DNA from: Taudactylus pleione
Lineage: Eukaryota > Chordata > Amphibia > Anura > Myobatrachidae
Direction of reading: 5' to 3'
Length of the DNA stretch: 64,000 nucleotides
Assembly (NCBI GenBank): GCA_031769625.1
Contig: JAUIMM010000699.1
Location: forward strand, 1,178,001 to 1,242,000
Shown here: positions 10,161 to 24,400 of the stretch, in pieces
How positions within the stretch are numbered: the first letter of the stretch is position 1
How the letters are laid out: each line of letters starts with the position of its first letter
Translations under genes and position numbers: made by a program
Notes under the pieces: generated by a model
The model's database searches: none
The model's input: only the letters and a program-made list of their open reading frames with translations
Told to the model about the DNA's origin: nothing

Positions 10161-12160
10161 ACTTTGTGATATCTCCTCTTGTAGCAAACAGACAGCTCAA
10201 AATTTCACCGAATGTGTTGAAGAACAAGACTCACAAATGTGATGTGAAATGGTTTTTCTCCCATGTTGTATTTAAGAGAAAACATCAAATGCTCGTTTTA
10301 GGCCAAAACGCATTGAAAGCAATGGAAACAACAAAAGCGCATACTTTGTGATATCTCCTCTTGTAGCAAACACAGATAGCTTAAAATTTCAAAAAATGTG
10401 TTGAAGACCAAGACCCACAAATGTGATGTGAAATGGTTTTTCTCCCATGTTGCGTTTAAGAAAAAACAGCAAATGCTCGTTTTAGGCCAAAATGCATTGA
10501 AAGCAATGGAAACAACAAAAGCGCAAACTTTGTGATATCTCCTCTTGTATCAAACAGACAGCTCAAAATTTCACCGAATGTGTTGAAGAACAAGACCCAC
10601 AAATTTTATATGAAATGGTTTTTCTCTCATGTTGTATTTAAGAGAAAACAGCAAATGCTCGTTTTAGGCCAAAATGCATTGAAAGAAATGGAAACAACAG
10701 AAGCACATACTTTGTGATATCTCCTCTTGTAGCAAACACAGACAGCTCAAAATTTAAAAAAATGTGTTGAAGACCAAGACCCACAAATGTGATGTGAAAT
10801 GGTTTTTCTCCCATGTTGCGTTTAAGAGAAAACAGCAAATGCTCGTTTTAGGCCAAAATGCATTGAAAGCAAAGGAAACAACAAAAGCGCATACTTTGTG
10901 ATATTTCCTCTTGTAGCAAACACAGACCACCAAATGTGTTGAAGAACAAGACCCACAAATGTGATGTGAAATGGTTTTTCTCCCATGTTGTATTTAAGAG
11001 AAAACAGCAAATGCTCGTTTTAGGCCAAAACGCATTGAAAGCAATGGAAACAACAAAAGCGCATACTTTGTGATATCTCCTCTTGTAGCAAACACAGACA
11101 GCTCAAAATTTCACCGAATGTGTTGAAGAACAAGACCCACAAATGTGATGTGAAATGGTTTTTCTACCATGTTGCGTTTAAGAGAAAACAGCAAATGCTC
11201 GTTTTAGGTCAAAATGCATTGAAAGCAATGAAAACAACAAAAGCGCATACTTTGTGATATCTCCTCTTGTAGCAAACAGACAGCTCAAAATTTCACCAAA
11301 TGTGTTGAAGAACAAGACTCACAAATGTGATGTGAAATGGTTTTTCTCCCATGTTGTATTTAAGAGAAAACATCAAATGCTCGTTTTAGGCCAAAACGCA
11401 TTGAAAGCAATGGAAACAACAAAAGCGCATACTTTGTGATATCTCCTCTTGTAGCAAACACAGATAGCTTAAAATTTCAAAAAATGTGTTGAAGACCAAG
11501 ACCCACAAATGTGATGTGAAATGGTTTTTCTCCCATGTTGCGTTTAAGAAAAAACAGCAAATGCTCGTTTTAGGCCAAAATGCATTGAAAGCAATGGAAA
11601 CAACAAAAGCGCAAACTTTGTGATATCTCCTCTTGTATCAAACAGACAGCTCAAAATTTCACCGAATGTGTTGAAGAACAAGACCCACAAATTTTATATG
11701 AAATGGTTTTTCTCTCATGTTGTATTTAAGAGAAAACAGCAAATGCTCGTTTTAGGCCAAAATGCATTGAAAGAAATGGAAACAACAGAAGCACATACTT
11801 TGTGATATCTCCTCTTGTAGCAAACACAGACAGCTCAAAATTTAAAAAAATGTGTTGAAGACCAAGACCCACAAATGTGATGTGAAATGGTTTTTCTCCC
11901 ATGTTGCGTTTAAGAGAAAACAGCAAATGCTCGTTTTAGGCCAAAATGCATTGAAAGCAAAGGAAACAACAAAAACGCATACTTTGTGATATTTCCTCTT
12001 GTAGCAAACACAGACAGCTCAAAATTTCACCAAATGTGTTGAAGAACAAGACCCACAAATGTGATGTGAAATGGTTTTTCTCCCATGTTGTATTTAAGAG
12101 AAAACAGCAAATGCTCGTTTTAGGCCAAAACGCATTGAAAGCAATGGTAACAACAAAAGT
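9977..12160. repeat. 6-mer tandem pair, 1088-bp offset
   Basis: The 182-bp monomers at 10166 and 10532 reappear at 11254 and 11620, and CTACCATG at 10077 reappears at 11165. The unit is six monomers (1104 bp) minus two CA deletions and minus the 12-bp deletion carried only by the first copy. The copies are otherwise nearly identical. Confidence 0.85.
10893..11064. repeat. 172-bp monomer with 12-bp internal deletion
   Basis: CACAGACCACCAAATG replaces the usual run through AGCTCAAAATTT, so 12 bp are lost at about 10926. The sister monomer one 6-mer later (about 11981-12164) is full length. The deletion therefore arose after, or was lost during, the 1088-bp duplication, and it makes that offset 1088 instead of 1100. 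Confidence 0.9.
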
Positions 12161-14269
12161 GCATACTTTGTGATATCTCCTCTTGTAGCAAACACAGACA
12201 GCTCAAAATTTCAAAAAATGTGTTGAAGACCAAGACCCACAAATGTGATGTGAAATGGTTTTTCTCCCATGTTGCGTTTAAGAAAAAACAGCAAATGCTC
12301 GTTTTAGGCCAAAATGCATTGAAAGCAATGGAAACAACAAAAGCACATACTTTGTGATATCTCCTCTTGTAGCAAACACAGACAGCTCAAAATTTCACCA
12401 AATGTGTTGAAGACCAAGACCCACAAATGTTATGTGAAATGGTTTTTCTCCAAAGTCGCGTTTTAGAGAAAACAGCAAATGCTCGTTTTAGGCCAAAATG
12501 CATTGAAAGCAATGGAAACAACAAAAGCACATACTTTGTGATATCTCCTCTTGTAGCAAACACAGACAGCTCAAAATTTCACCAAATGTTTTGAAGACCA
12601 AGACCCACAAATTTGATGTGAAATGGCTTTTCTCACATGATGCGTTTAAGAAAAAACAGCAAATGCTCGTTTTAGGCCAAAATGCATTGAAAGCAATGGA
12701 AACAACAAAAGCACATACTTTGTGATATCTCCTCTTGTAGCAAACAGAGACAGCTCAAAATTTCACCGAATGTGTTGAAGAACAAGACCCACAAATGTGA
12801 TGTGAAATGGTTTTTCTCCCATGTTGTATTTAAGAGAAAACAGCAAATGCTCGTTTTAGGCCAAAACGCATTGAAAGAAAAGGAAACAACAGAAGCGCAT
12901 ACTTTGTGATATCTCCTCTTGTAGCAAACACAGACATCTCAAAATTTCACCAAATGTGTTGAAGACCAAGACCCACAAATGTGATGTGAAATGGTTTTTC
13001 TCCCATGTTGAATTTAAGAGAAAACAGCAAATGCTCGTTTTAGGCCAAAATGTATTGAAAGCAATGGAAACAACAAAAGCGCATACTTTGTGATATCTCC
13101 TCTTGTAGCAAACACAGACAGCTCAAAATTTCACCGAATGTGTTGAAGAACAAGACCCACAAATGTGATGTGAAATGGTTTTTCTCCCATGTTGCGTTTA
13201 AGAGAAAACAGCAAATGCTCGTTTTAGGTCAAAATGTATTGAAAGCAATGGAAACAACAAAAGCGCATACTTTGTGATATCTCCTCTTGTAGCAAACACA
13301 GACAGCTCAAAATTTCACCGAATGTGTTGAAGAACAAGACCCACAAATGTGATGTGAAATGGTTTTTCTCCCATGTTGCGTTTAAGAGAAAACAGCAAAT
13401 GCTCGTTTTAGGTCAAAATGCATTGAAAGCAATGGAAACAACAAAAGCGCATACTTTGTGATATCTCCTCTTGTAGCAAACACAGACAGCTCAAAATTTC
13501 ACCGAATGTGTTGAAGAACAAGACCCACAAATGTGATGTGAAAAGGTTTTTCTCCCATGTTGCATTTAAGAGAAAACAGTAAATGGTTGTTTTAGGCCAA
13601 AATGCATTGAAAGCAATGAAAACAACAAAAGCGCATACTTTGTGATATCTCCTCTTGTAGCAAACAGACAGCTCAAAATTTCACCGAATGTGTTGAAGAA
13701 CAAGACTCACAAATGGATGTGAAATGGTTTTTCTCCCATGCTGTATTTAAGAGAAAACAGCAAATGCTCGTTTTAGGCCAAAACGCATTGAAAGCAATGG
13801 AAACAACAAAAGCGCATACTTTGTGATATCTCCTCTTGTAGCAAACACAGACAGCTCAAAATTTCAAAAAATGTGTTGAAGACCAAGACCCACAAATGTG
13901 ATGTGAAATGGTTTTTCTCCCATGTTGCATTTAAGAAAAAACAGCAAATGCTCGTTTTAGGCCAAAATGCATTGAAAGCAATGGAAACAACAAAAGCGCA
14001 AACTTTGTGATATCTCCTCTTGTATCAAACAGACAGCTCAAAATTTCACCGAATGTGTTGAAGAACAAGACCCACAAATTTGATATGAAATGGTTTTTCT
14101 CTCATGTTGTATTTAAGAGAAAACAGCAAATGCTCGTTTTAGGCCAAAACGCATTGAAAGAAATGGAAACAACAGAAGCACATACTTTGTGATATCTCCT
14201 CTTGTAGCAAACACAGACAGCTCAAAATTTAAAAAAATGTGTTGAAGACCAAGACCCACAAATGTGATG

Positions 14270-15430
14270 TGAAATGGTTTTTTCTCCCATGTTGCGTTTA
14301 AGAGAAAACAGCAAATGCTCGTTTTAGGCCAAAATGCATTGAAAGCAAAGGAAACAACAAAAGCACATACTTTGTGATATTTCCTCTTGTAGCAAACACA
14401 GACAGCTCAAAATTTCACCAAATGTGTTGAAGAACAAGACCCCACAAATGTGATGTGAAATGATTTTTCTCCCATGTTGTATTTAAGAGAAAACAGCAAA
14501 TGCTCGTTTTAGGCCAAAATGTATTGAAAGCAATGGAAACAACAAAAGCGCATACTTTGTGATATCTCCTCTTGTAGCAAACACAGACAGCTCAAAATTT
14601 CACCGAATGTGTTGAAGAACAAGACCCACAAATGTGATGTGAAAAGGTTTTTCTCCCATGTAGCATTTAAGAGAAAAACAGTAAATGGTTGTTTTAGGCC
14701 AAAATGCATTGAAAGCAATGAAAACAACAAAAGCGCATACTTTGTGATATCTCCTCTTGTAGCAAACAGACAGCTCAAAATTTCACCGAATGTGTTGAAG
14801 AACAAGACTCACAAATGTGATGTGAAATGGTTTTTCTCCCATGTTGTATTTAAGAGAAAACAGCAAATGTTTGTTTTAGGCCAAAATGTATTGAAAGCAA
14901 TGAAAACAACAAAAGCGCATACTTTGTGATATCTCCTCTTGTAGCAAACACAGACAGCTCAAAATTTCACCAAATGTGTTGAAGACCAAGACCCACAAAT
15001 GTGATGTGAAATGGTTTTTCTCCCATATTGCGTTTAAGAAAAAACATCAAATTGCTCATTTTAGGCCAAAATGCATTGAAAGCAATGGAAACAACAAAAG
15101 CGAATACTTTGTGATATCTCCTCTTGTAGCAAACACAGACAGCTCAAAATTTCACCGAATGTGTTGAAGAACAAGACCCACAAATGTGATGTGAAATGGT
15201 TTTTCTCCCATGTTAAATTTAAGAGAAAACAGCAAATGCTCGTTTTAGGCCAAAAATGTATTGAAAGCAATGGAAACAACAAAAGCGCATACTTTGTGAT
15301 ATCTCCTCTTGTAGCAAACACAGACAGCTCAAAATTTCACCGAATGTGTTGAAGAACAAGACCCACAAATGTGATGTGAAATGGTTTTTCTACCATGTTG
15401 CGTTTAAGAGAAAACAGCAAAATGCTCGTT
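14270..15430. repeat. Indel-rich monomer patch
   Basis: These satellite monomers carry several one-base insertions that are absent from their close paralogues: an extra T in GGTTTTTTCTCCC (about 14277), an extra C in GACCCCACAAATG (about 14440), an extra A in GAGAAAAACAG (about 14676), an extra T in CAAATTGCTC (about 15052), an extra A in GCCAAAAATG (about 15254), and an extra A in GCAAAATGCTC (about 15420). Most extend a run of identical bases. The patch contains no gene. The longer open frames here (98-106 codons) are by-products of these frameshifts. Confidence 0.85.
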
Positions 15431-15659
15431 TTAGGTCAAAATGCATTGAAAGCAATGGAAACAACAAAAGCGCATACTTTGTGATATCTCCTCTTGTAGC
15501 AAACACAGACAGCTCAAAATTTCACCGAATGTGTTGAAGAACAAGACCCACAAATGTGATGTGAAATGGTTTTTCTACCATGTTGCGTTTAAGAGAAAAC
15601 AGCAAATGCTCGTTTTAGGTCAAAATGCATTGAAAGCAATGAAAACAACAAAAGCGCAT

Positions 15660-15847
15660 ACTTTGTGATATCTCCTCTTGTAGCAAACAGACAGCTCAAA
15701 ATTTCACCGAATGTGTTGAAGAACAAGACTCACAAATACAAATGTGATGTGAAATGGTTTTTCTCCCATGTTGTATTTAAGAGAAAACATCAAATGCTCG
15801 TTTTAGGCCAAAACGCATTGAAAGCAATGGAAACAACAAAAGCGCAT
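15660..15847. repeat. 188-bp monomer with 6-bp insertion
   Basis: CACAAATACAAATGTG shows a direct 6-bp duplication (ACAAAT) inside a CA-deletion monomer (182 + 6). The paralogous monomer at 11254 lacks it, so it is younger than the 24-mer duplication. A replication slip is the simple explanation. Confidence 0.88.
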
Positions 15848-18789
15848 ACTTTGTGATATCTCCTCTTGTAGCAAACACAGATAGCTTAAAATTTCAAAAA
15901 ATGTGTTGAAGACCAAGACCCACAAATGTGATGTGAAATGGTTTTTCTCCCATGTTGCGTTTAAGAAAAAACAGCAAATGCTCGTTTTAGGCCAAAATGC
16001 ATTGAAAGCAATGGAAACAACAAAAGCGCAAACTTTGTGATATCTCCTCTTGTATCAAACAGACAGCTCAAAATTTCACCGAATGTGTTGAAGAACAAGA
16101 CCCACAAATTTTATATGAAATGGTTTTTCTCTCATGTTGTATTTAAGAGAAAACAGCAAATGCTCGTTTTAGGCCAAAATGCATTGAAAGAAATGGAAAC
16201 AACAGAAGCACATACTTTGTGATATCTCCTCTTGTAGCAAACACAGACAGCTCAAAATTTAAAAAAATGTGTTGAAGACCAAGACCCACAAATGTGATGT
16301 GAAATGGTTTTTCTCCCATGTTGCGTTTAAGAGAAAACAGCAAATGCTCGTTTTAGGCCAAAATGCATTGAAAGCAAAGGAAACAACAAAGCGCATACTT
16401 TGTGATATTTCCTCTTGTAGCAAACACAGACAGCTCAAAATTTCACCAAATGTGTTGAAGAACAAGACCCACAAATGTGATGTGAAATGGTTTTTCTCCC
16501 ATGTTGTATTTAAGAGAAAACAGCAAATGCTCGTTTTAGGCCAAAACGCATTGAAAGCAATGGTAACAACAAAAGTGCATACTTTGTGATATCTCCTCTT
16601 GTAGCAAACACAGACAGCTCAAAATTTCAAAAAATGTGTTGAAGACCAAGACCCACAAATGTGATGTGAAATGGTTTTTCTCCCATGTTGCGTTTAAGAA
16701 AAAACAGCAAATGCTCGTTTTAGGCCAAAATGCATTGAAAGCAATGGAAACAACAAAAGCACATACTTTGTGATATCTCCTCTTGTAGCAAACACAGACA
16801 GCTCAAAATTTCACCAAATGTGTTGAAGACCAAGACCCACAAATGTTATGTGAAATGGTTTTTCTCCAAAGTCGCGTTTTAGAGAAAACAGCAAATGCTC
16901 GTTTTAGGCCAAAATGCATTGAAAGCAATGGAAACAACAAAAGCACATACTTTGTGATATCTCCTCTTGTAGCAAACACAGACAGCTCAAAATTTCACCA
17001 AATGTTTTGAAGACCAAGACCCACAAATGTGATGTGAAATGGCTTTTCTCACATGATGCGTTTAAGAAAAAACAGCAAATGCTCGTTTTAGGCCAAAATG
17101 CATTGAAAGCAATGGAAACAACAAAAGCACATACTTTGTGATATCTCCTCTTGTAGCAAACAGAGACAGCTCAAAATTTCACCGAATGTGTTGAAGAACA
17201 AGACCCACAAATGTGATGTGAAATGGTTTTTCTCCCATGTTGTATTTAAGAGAAAACAGCAAATGCTCGTTTTAGGCCAAAACGCATTGAAAGAAAAGGA
17301 AACAACAGAAGCGCATACTTTGTGATATCTCCTCTTGTAGCAAACACAGACATCTCAAAATTTCACCAAATGTGTTGAAGACCAAGACCCACAAATGTGA
17401 TGTGAAATGGTTTTTCTCCCATGTTGAATTTAAGAGAAAACAGCAAATGCTCGTTTTAGGCCAAAATGTATTGAAAGCAATGGAAACAACAAAAGCGCAT
17501 ACTTTGTGATATCTCCTCTTGTAGCAAACACAGACAGCTCAAAATTTCACCGAATGTGTTGAAGAACAAGACCCACAAATGTGATGTGAAATGGTTTTTC
17601 TCCCATGTTGCGTTTAAGAGAAAACAGCAAATGCTCGTTTTAGGTCAAAATGTATTGAAAGCAATGGAAACAACAAAAGCGCATACTTTGTGATATCTCC
17701 TCTTGTAGCAAACACAGACAGCTCAAAATTTCACCGAATGTGTTGAAGAACAAGACCCACAAATGTGATGTGAAATGGTTTTTCTCCCATGTTGCGTTTA
17801 AGAGAAAACAGCAAATGCTCGTTTTAGGTCAAAATGCATTGAAAGCAATGGAAACAACAAAAGCGCATACTTTGTGATATCTCCTCTTGTAGCAAACACA
17901 GACAGCTCAAAATTTCACCGAATGTGTTGAAGAACAAGACCCACAAAAGTGATGTGAAAAGGTTTTTCTCCCATGTTGCATTTAAGAGAAAACAGTAAAT
18001 GGTTGTTTTAGGCCAAAATGCATTGAAAGCAATGAAAACAACAAAAGCGCATACTTTGTGATATCTCCTCTTGTAGCAAACAGACAGCTCAAAATTTCAC
18101 CGAATGTGTTGAAGAACAAGACTCACAAATGTGATGTGAAATGGTTTTTCTCCCATGCTGTATTTAAGAGAAAACAGCAAATGCTCGTTTTAGGCCAAAA
18201 CGCATTGAAAGCAATGGAAACAACAAAAGCGCATACTTTGTGATATCTCCTCTTGTAGCAAACACAGATAGCTCAAAATTTCAAAAAATGTGTTGAAGAC
18301 CAAGACCCACAAATGTGATGTGAAATGGTTTTTCTCCCATGTTGCATTTAAGAAAAAACAGCAAATGCTCGTTTTAGGCCAAAATGCATTGAAAGCAATG
18401 GAAACAACAAAAGCGCAAACTTTGTGATATCTCCTCTTGTATCAAACAGACAGCTCAAAATTTCACCGAATGTGTTGAAGAACAAGACCCACAAATTTGA
18501 TATGAAATGGTTTTTCTCTCATGTTGTATTTAAGAGAAAACAGCAAATGCTCGTTTTAGGCCAAAACGCATTGAAAGAAATGGAAACAACAGAAGCACAT
18601 ACTTTGTGATATCTCCTCTTGTAGCAAACACAGACAGCTCAAAATTGTAAAAAATGTGTTGAAGACCAAGACCCACAAATGTGATGTGAAATGGTTTTTC
18701 TCCCATGTTGCGTTTAAGAGAAAACAGCAAATGCTCGTTTTAGGCCAAAATGCATTGAAAGCAAAGGAAACAACAAAAGCGCATACTTT

Positions 18790-21400
18790 GTGATATTTCC
18801 TCTTGTAGCAAACACAGACAGCTCAAAATTTCACCAAATGTTTTGAAGAACAAGACCCACAAATGTGATGTGAAATGGTTTATCTCCCATGTTGTATTTA
18901 AGAGAAAACAGCAAATGCTCGTTTTAGGCCAAAACGCATTGAAAGCAATGGTAACAACAAAAGTGCATACTTTGTGATATCTCCTCTTGTAGCAAACACA
19001 GACAGCTCAAAATTTCAAAAAATGTGTTGAAGACCAAGACCCACAAATGTGATGTGAAATGGTTTTTCTCCCATGTTGCGTTTAAGAAAAAACAGCAAAT
19101 GCTCGTTTTAGGCCAAAATGCATTGAAAGCAATGGAAACAACAAAAGCACATACTTTGTGATATCTCCTCTTGTAGCAAACACAGACAGCTCAAAATTTC
19201 ACTGAATGTGTTGAAGAACAAGACCCACAAATGTGATGTGAAAAGGTTTTTCTCCCATGTTGCATTTAAGAGAAAACAGTAAATGGTTGTTTTAGGCCAA
19301 AATGCATTGAAAGCAATGAAAACAACAAAAGCGCATACTTTGTGATATCTCCTCTTGTAGCAAACAGACAGCTCAAAATTTCACCGAATGTGTTGAAGAA
19401 CAAGACTCACAAATGTGATGTGAAATGGTTTTTCTCCCATGTTGTATTTAAGAGAAAACAGCAAATGCTCGTTTTAGGCCAAAACGCACTGAAAGCAATG
19501 GAAACAACAAAAGCGCATACTTTGTGATATCTCCTCTTGTAGCAAACACAGACAGCTCAAAATTTCAAAAAATGTGTTGAAGACCAAGACCCACAAATGT
19601 GATGTGAAATGGTTTTTCTCCCATGTTGCGTTTAAGAAAAAACAGCAAATGCTCGTTTTAGGCCAAAATGCATTGAAAGCAATGGAAACAACAAAAGCGC
19701 ATACTTTGTGATATCTCCTCTTGTATCAAACAGACAGCTCAAAATTTCACCGAATGTGTTGAAGAACAAGACCCACAAATGTGATATGAAATGGTTTTTC
19801 TCCCATGTTGTATTTAAGAGAAAACAGCAAATGCTCGTTTTAGGCCAAAACGCATTGAAAGAAATGGAAACAACAGAAGCACATACTTTGTGATATCTCC
19901 TCTTGTAGCAAACACAGACAGCTCAAAATTTAAAAAAATGTGTTTAAGACCAAGACCCACAAATGTGATGTGAAATGGTTTTTCTCCCATGTTGCGTTTA
20001 AGAGAAAACAGCAAATGCTCGTTTTAGGCCAAAATGCATTGAAAGCAAAGGAAACAACAAAAGTGCATACTTTGTGATATTTCCTCTTGTAGCAAACACA
20101 GACAGCTCAAAATTTCACCAAATGTTTTGAAGAACAAGACCCACAAATGTGATGTGAAATGGTTTATCTCCCATGTTGTATTTAAGAGAAAACAGCAAAT
20201 GCTCGTTTTAGGCCAAAACGCATTGAAAGCAATGGTAACAACAAAAGTGCATACTTTGTGATATCTCCTCTTGTAGCAAACACAGACAGCTCAAAATTTC
20301 AAAAAATGTGTTGAAGACCAAGACCCACAAATGTGATGTGAAATGGTTTTTCTCCCATGTTGCGTTTAAGAAAAAACAGCAAATGCTCGTTTTAGGCCAA
20401 AATGCATTGAAAGCAATGGAAACAACAAAAGCACATACTTTGTGATATCTCCTCTTGTAGCAAACACAGACAGCTCAAAATTTCACTGAATGTGTTGAAG
20501 AACAAGACCCACAAATGTGATGTGAAAAGGTTTTTCTCCCATGTTGCATTTAAGAGAAAACAGTAAATGGTTGTTTTAGGCCAAAATGCATTGAAAGCAA
20601 TGAAAACAACAAAAGCGCATACTTTGTGATATCTCCTCTTGTAGCAAACAGACAGCTCAAAATTTCACCGAATGTGTTGAAGAACAAGACTCACAAATGT
20701 GATGTGAAATGGTTTTTCTCCCATGTTGTATTTAAGAGAAAACAGCAAATGCTCGTTTTAGGCCAAAACGCACTGAAAGCAATGGAAACAACAAAAGCGC
20801 ATACTTTGTGATATCTCCTCTTGTAGCAAACACAGACAGCTCAAAATTTCAAAAAATGTGTTGAAGACCAAGACCCACAAATGTGATGTGAAATGGTTTT
20901 TCTCCCATGTTGCGTTTAAGAAAAAACAGCAAATGCTCGTTTTAGGCCAAAATGCATTGAAAGCAATGGAAACAACAAAAGCGCATACTTTGTGATATCT
21001 CCTCTTGTATCAAACAGACAGCTCAAAATTTCACCGAATGTGTTGAAGAACAAGACCCACAAATGTGATATGAAATGGTTTTTCTCCCATGTTGTATTTA
21101 AGAGAAAACAGCAAATGCTCGTTTTAGGCCAAAACGCATTGAAAGAAATGGAAACAACAGAAGCACATACTTTGTGATATCTCCTCTTGTAGCAAACACA
21201 GACAGCTCAAAATTTAAAAAAATGTGTTTAAGACCAAGACCCACAAATGTGATGTGAAATGGTTTTTCTCCCATGTTGCGTTTAAGAGAAAACAGCAAAT
21301 GCTCGTTTTAGGCCAAAATGCATTGAAAGCAAAGGAAACAACAAAAGTGCATACTTTGTGATATTTCCTCTTGTAGCAAACACAGACAGCTCAAAATTTC
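18790..21400. repeat. 7-mer tandem pair, 1284 bp each
   Basis: Two adjacent copies (about 18790-20073 and 20074-21357) share private variants at a 1284-bp spacing: TGTTTTGAAG (18839/20123), GGTTTATCTCCC (about 18878/20162), CACTGAATG (about 19200/20484) and AACGCACTG (about 19484/20768). The unit is seven monomers with two CA deletions, arranged A-B-A-B-A-B-C. The third copy on the right loses these markers at about 21408, and the 7-mer to the left (18058) is clearly more diverged. Confidence 0.92.
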
Positions 21401-24400
21401 ACCAAATGTGTTGAAGAACAAGACCCACAAATGTGATGTGAAATGGTTTTTCTCCCATGTTGTATTTAAGAGAAAACAGCAAATGCTCGTTTTAGGCCAA
21501 AACGCATTGAAAGCAATGGTAACAACAAAAGTGCATACTTTGTGATATCTCCTCTTGTAGCAAACACAGACAGCTCAAAATTTCAAAAAATGTGTTGAAG
21601 ACCAAGACCCACAAATGTGATGTGAAATGGTTTTTCTCCCATGTTGCGTTTAAGAAAAAACAGCAAATGCTCGTTTTAGGCCAAAATGCATTGAAAGCAA
21701 TGGAAACAACAAAAGCACATACTTTGTGATATCTCCTCTTGTAGCAAACACAGACAGCTCAAAATTTCACCAAATGTGTTGAAGACCAAGACCCACAAAT
21801 GTGATGTGAAATGGTTTTACTCCCATGTTGCGTTTAAGAAAAAACATCAAATGCTCATTTTAGGCCAAAATGCATTGAAAGCAATGGAAACAACAAAAGC
21901 GCATACTTTGTGATATCTCATCTTGTAGCAAACACAGACAGCTCAAAATTTCACCAAATGTGTTGAAGACCAAGACCCACAAATGTTATGTGAAATGGTT
22001 TTTCTCCAAAGTCGCATTTTAGAGAAAACAGCAAATGCTCGTTTTAGGCCAAAATGCATTGAAAGCAATGGAAACAACAAAAGCACATACTTTGTGATAT
22101 CTCCTCTTGTAGCAAACACAGACAGCTCAAAATTTCACCAAATGTGTTGAAGACCAAGACCCACAAATGTGATGTGAAATGGCTTTTCTCACATGATGCG
22201 TTTAAGAAAAAACAGCAAATGCTCGTTTTAGGCCAAAATACATTGAAAGCAATGGAAACAACAAAAGCACATACTTTGTGATATCTCCTCTTGTAGCAAA
22301 CAGAGACAGCTCAAAATTTCACCGAATGTGTTGAAGAACAAGACCCACAAATGTGATGTGAAATGGTTTTTCTCCCATGTTGTATTTAAGAGAAAACAGC
22401 AAATGCTCGTTTTAGGCCAAAACGCATTGAAAGAAAAGGAAACAACAGAAGCGCATACTTTGTGATATCTCCTCTTGTAGCAAACACAGACATCTCAAAA
22501 TTTCACCAAATGTGTTGAAGACCAAGACCCACAAATGTGATGTGAAATGGTTTTTCTCCCATGTAGCATTTAAGAAAAAACAGCAAATGCTCGTTTTAGG
22601 CCAAAATGCATTGAAAGCAATGGAAACAACAAAAGCGCACACTTTGTGATATCTCCTCTTGTAGCAAACACAGACAGCTCAAAATTTCACCAAATGTGTT
22701 GAAGACCAAGACCCACAAATGTGATGTGAAATGGTTTTTCCCCCATATTGCATTTAAGAAAAAACATCAAATGCTCATTTTAGGCCAAAATGCATTGAAA
22801 GCAATGGAAACAACAAAAGCGCATACTTTGTGATATCTCCTCTTGTAGCAAACACAGACAGCTCAAAATTACATCCGAATGTGTTGAAGAACAAGACCCA
22901 CAAATGTGATGTGAAATGGTTTTTCTCCCATGTTGCGTTTAAGAGAAAACAGCAAATGCTCGTTTTAGGTCAAAATGCATTGAAAGCAATGGAAACAACA
23001 AAAGCGCATACTTTGTGATATCTCCTCTTGTAGCAAACACAGACAGCTCAAAATTTCACCGAATGTGTTGAAGAACAAGACCCACAAATGTGATGTGAAA
23101 AGGTTTTTTCTCCCATGTTGCATTTAAGAGAAAACAGTAAATGGTTGTTTTAGGCCAAAATGCATTGAAAGCAATGAAAACAACAAAAGCGCATACTTTG
23201 TGATATCTCCTCTTGTAGCAAACAGACAGCTCAAAAATTCACCGAATGTGTTGAAGAACAAGACTCACAAATGTGATGTGAAATGGTTTTTCTCCCATGT
23301 TGTATTTAAGAGAAAACAGCAAATGCTCGTTTTAGGCCAAAACGCACTGAAAGCAATGGAAACAACAAAAGCGCATACTTTGTGATATCTCCTCTTGTAG
23401 CAAACACAGACAGCTCAAAATTTCAAAAAATGTGTTGAAGACCAAGACCCACAAATGTGATGTGAAATGATTTTTCTCCCATGTTGCGTTTAAGAAAAAA
23501 CAGCAAATGCTCGTTTTAGGCCAAAATGCATTGAAAGCAATGGAAACAACAAAAGCGCATACTTTGTGATATCTCCTCTTGTATCAAACAGACAGCTCAA
23601 AATTTCACCGAATGTGTTGAAGAACAAGACCCACAAATGTGATATGAAATGGTTTTTCTCCCATGTTGTATTTAAGAGAAAACAGCAAATGCTCGTTTTA
23701 GGCCAAAACGCATTGAAAGAAATGGAAACAACAGAAGCACATACTTTGTGATATCTCCTCTTGTAGCAAACACAGACAGCTCAAAATTTAAAAAAATGTG
23801 TTGAAGACCAAGACCCACAAATCTGATGTGAAATGGTATTTCTCTCATGTTGCGTTTAAGAGAAAACAGCAAATGCTCGTTTTAGGCCAAAATGCATTGA
23901 AAGCAAAGGAAACAACAAAAGTGCATACTTTGTGATATTTCCTCTTGTAGCAAACACAGACAGCTCAAAATTTCACCAAATGTGTTGAAGAACAAGACCC
24001 ACAAATGTGATGTGAAATGGTTTTTCTCCCATGTTGTATTTAAGAGAAAACAGCAAATGCTCGTTTTAGGCCAAACCGCATTGAAAGCAATGGTAACAAC
24101 AAAAGTGCATACTTTGTGATATCTCCTCTTGTAGCAAACACAGACAGCTCAAAATTTCAAAAAATGTGTTGAAGACCAAGACCCACAAATGTGATGTGAA
24201 ATGGTTTTTCTCCCATGTTGCGTTTAAGAAAAAACAGCAAATGCTCGTTTTAGGCCAAAATGCATTGAAAGCAATGGAAACAACAAAAGCACATACTTTG
24301 TGATATCTCCTCTTGTAGCAAACACAGACAGCTCAAAATTTCACCAAATGTGTTGAAGACCAAGACCCACAAATGTGATGTGAAATGGTTTTACTCCCAT

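Larger units (their letters stand above)
11065..18770. repeat. 24-mer duplication, about 4.4-kb offset
   Basis: About 11065-14350 reappears at about 15480-18770. The offset is 4411 before the 6-bp insertion at 15735 and about 4417 after it. Matching landmarks are the CAAAGTCGCG monomer at 12451 and 16867, and the 182-bp monomers at 11254/15665, 11620/16037 and 14007/18424. The intervening 14.36-15.48 kb matches other parts of the array instead (8.7-9.1 kb and 4.8-5.6 kb), so the unit is a mosaic. Confidence 0.82.
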
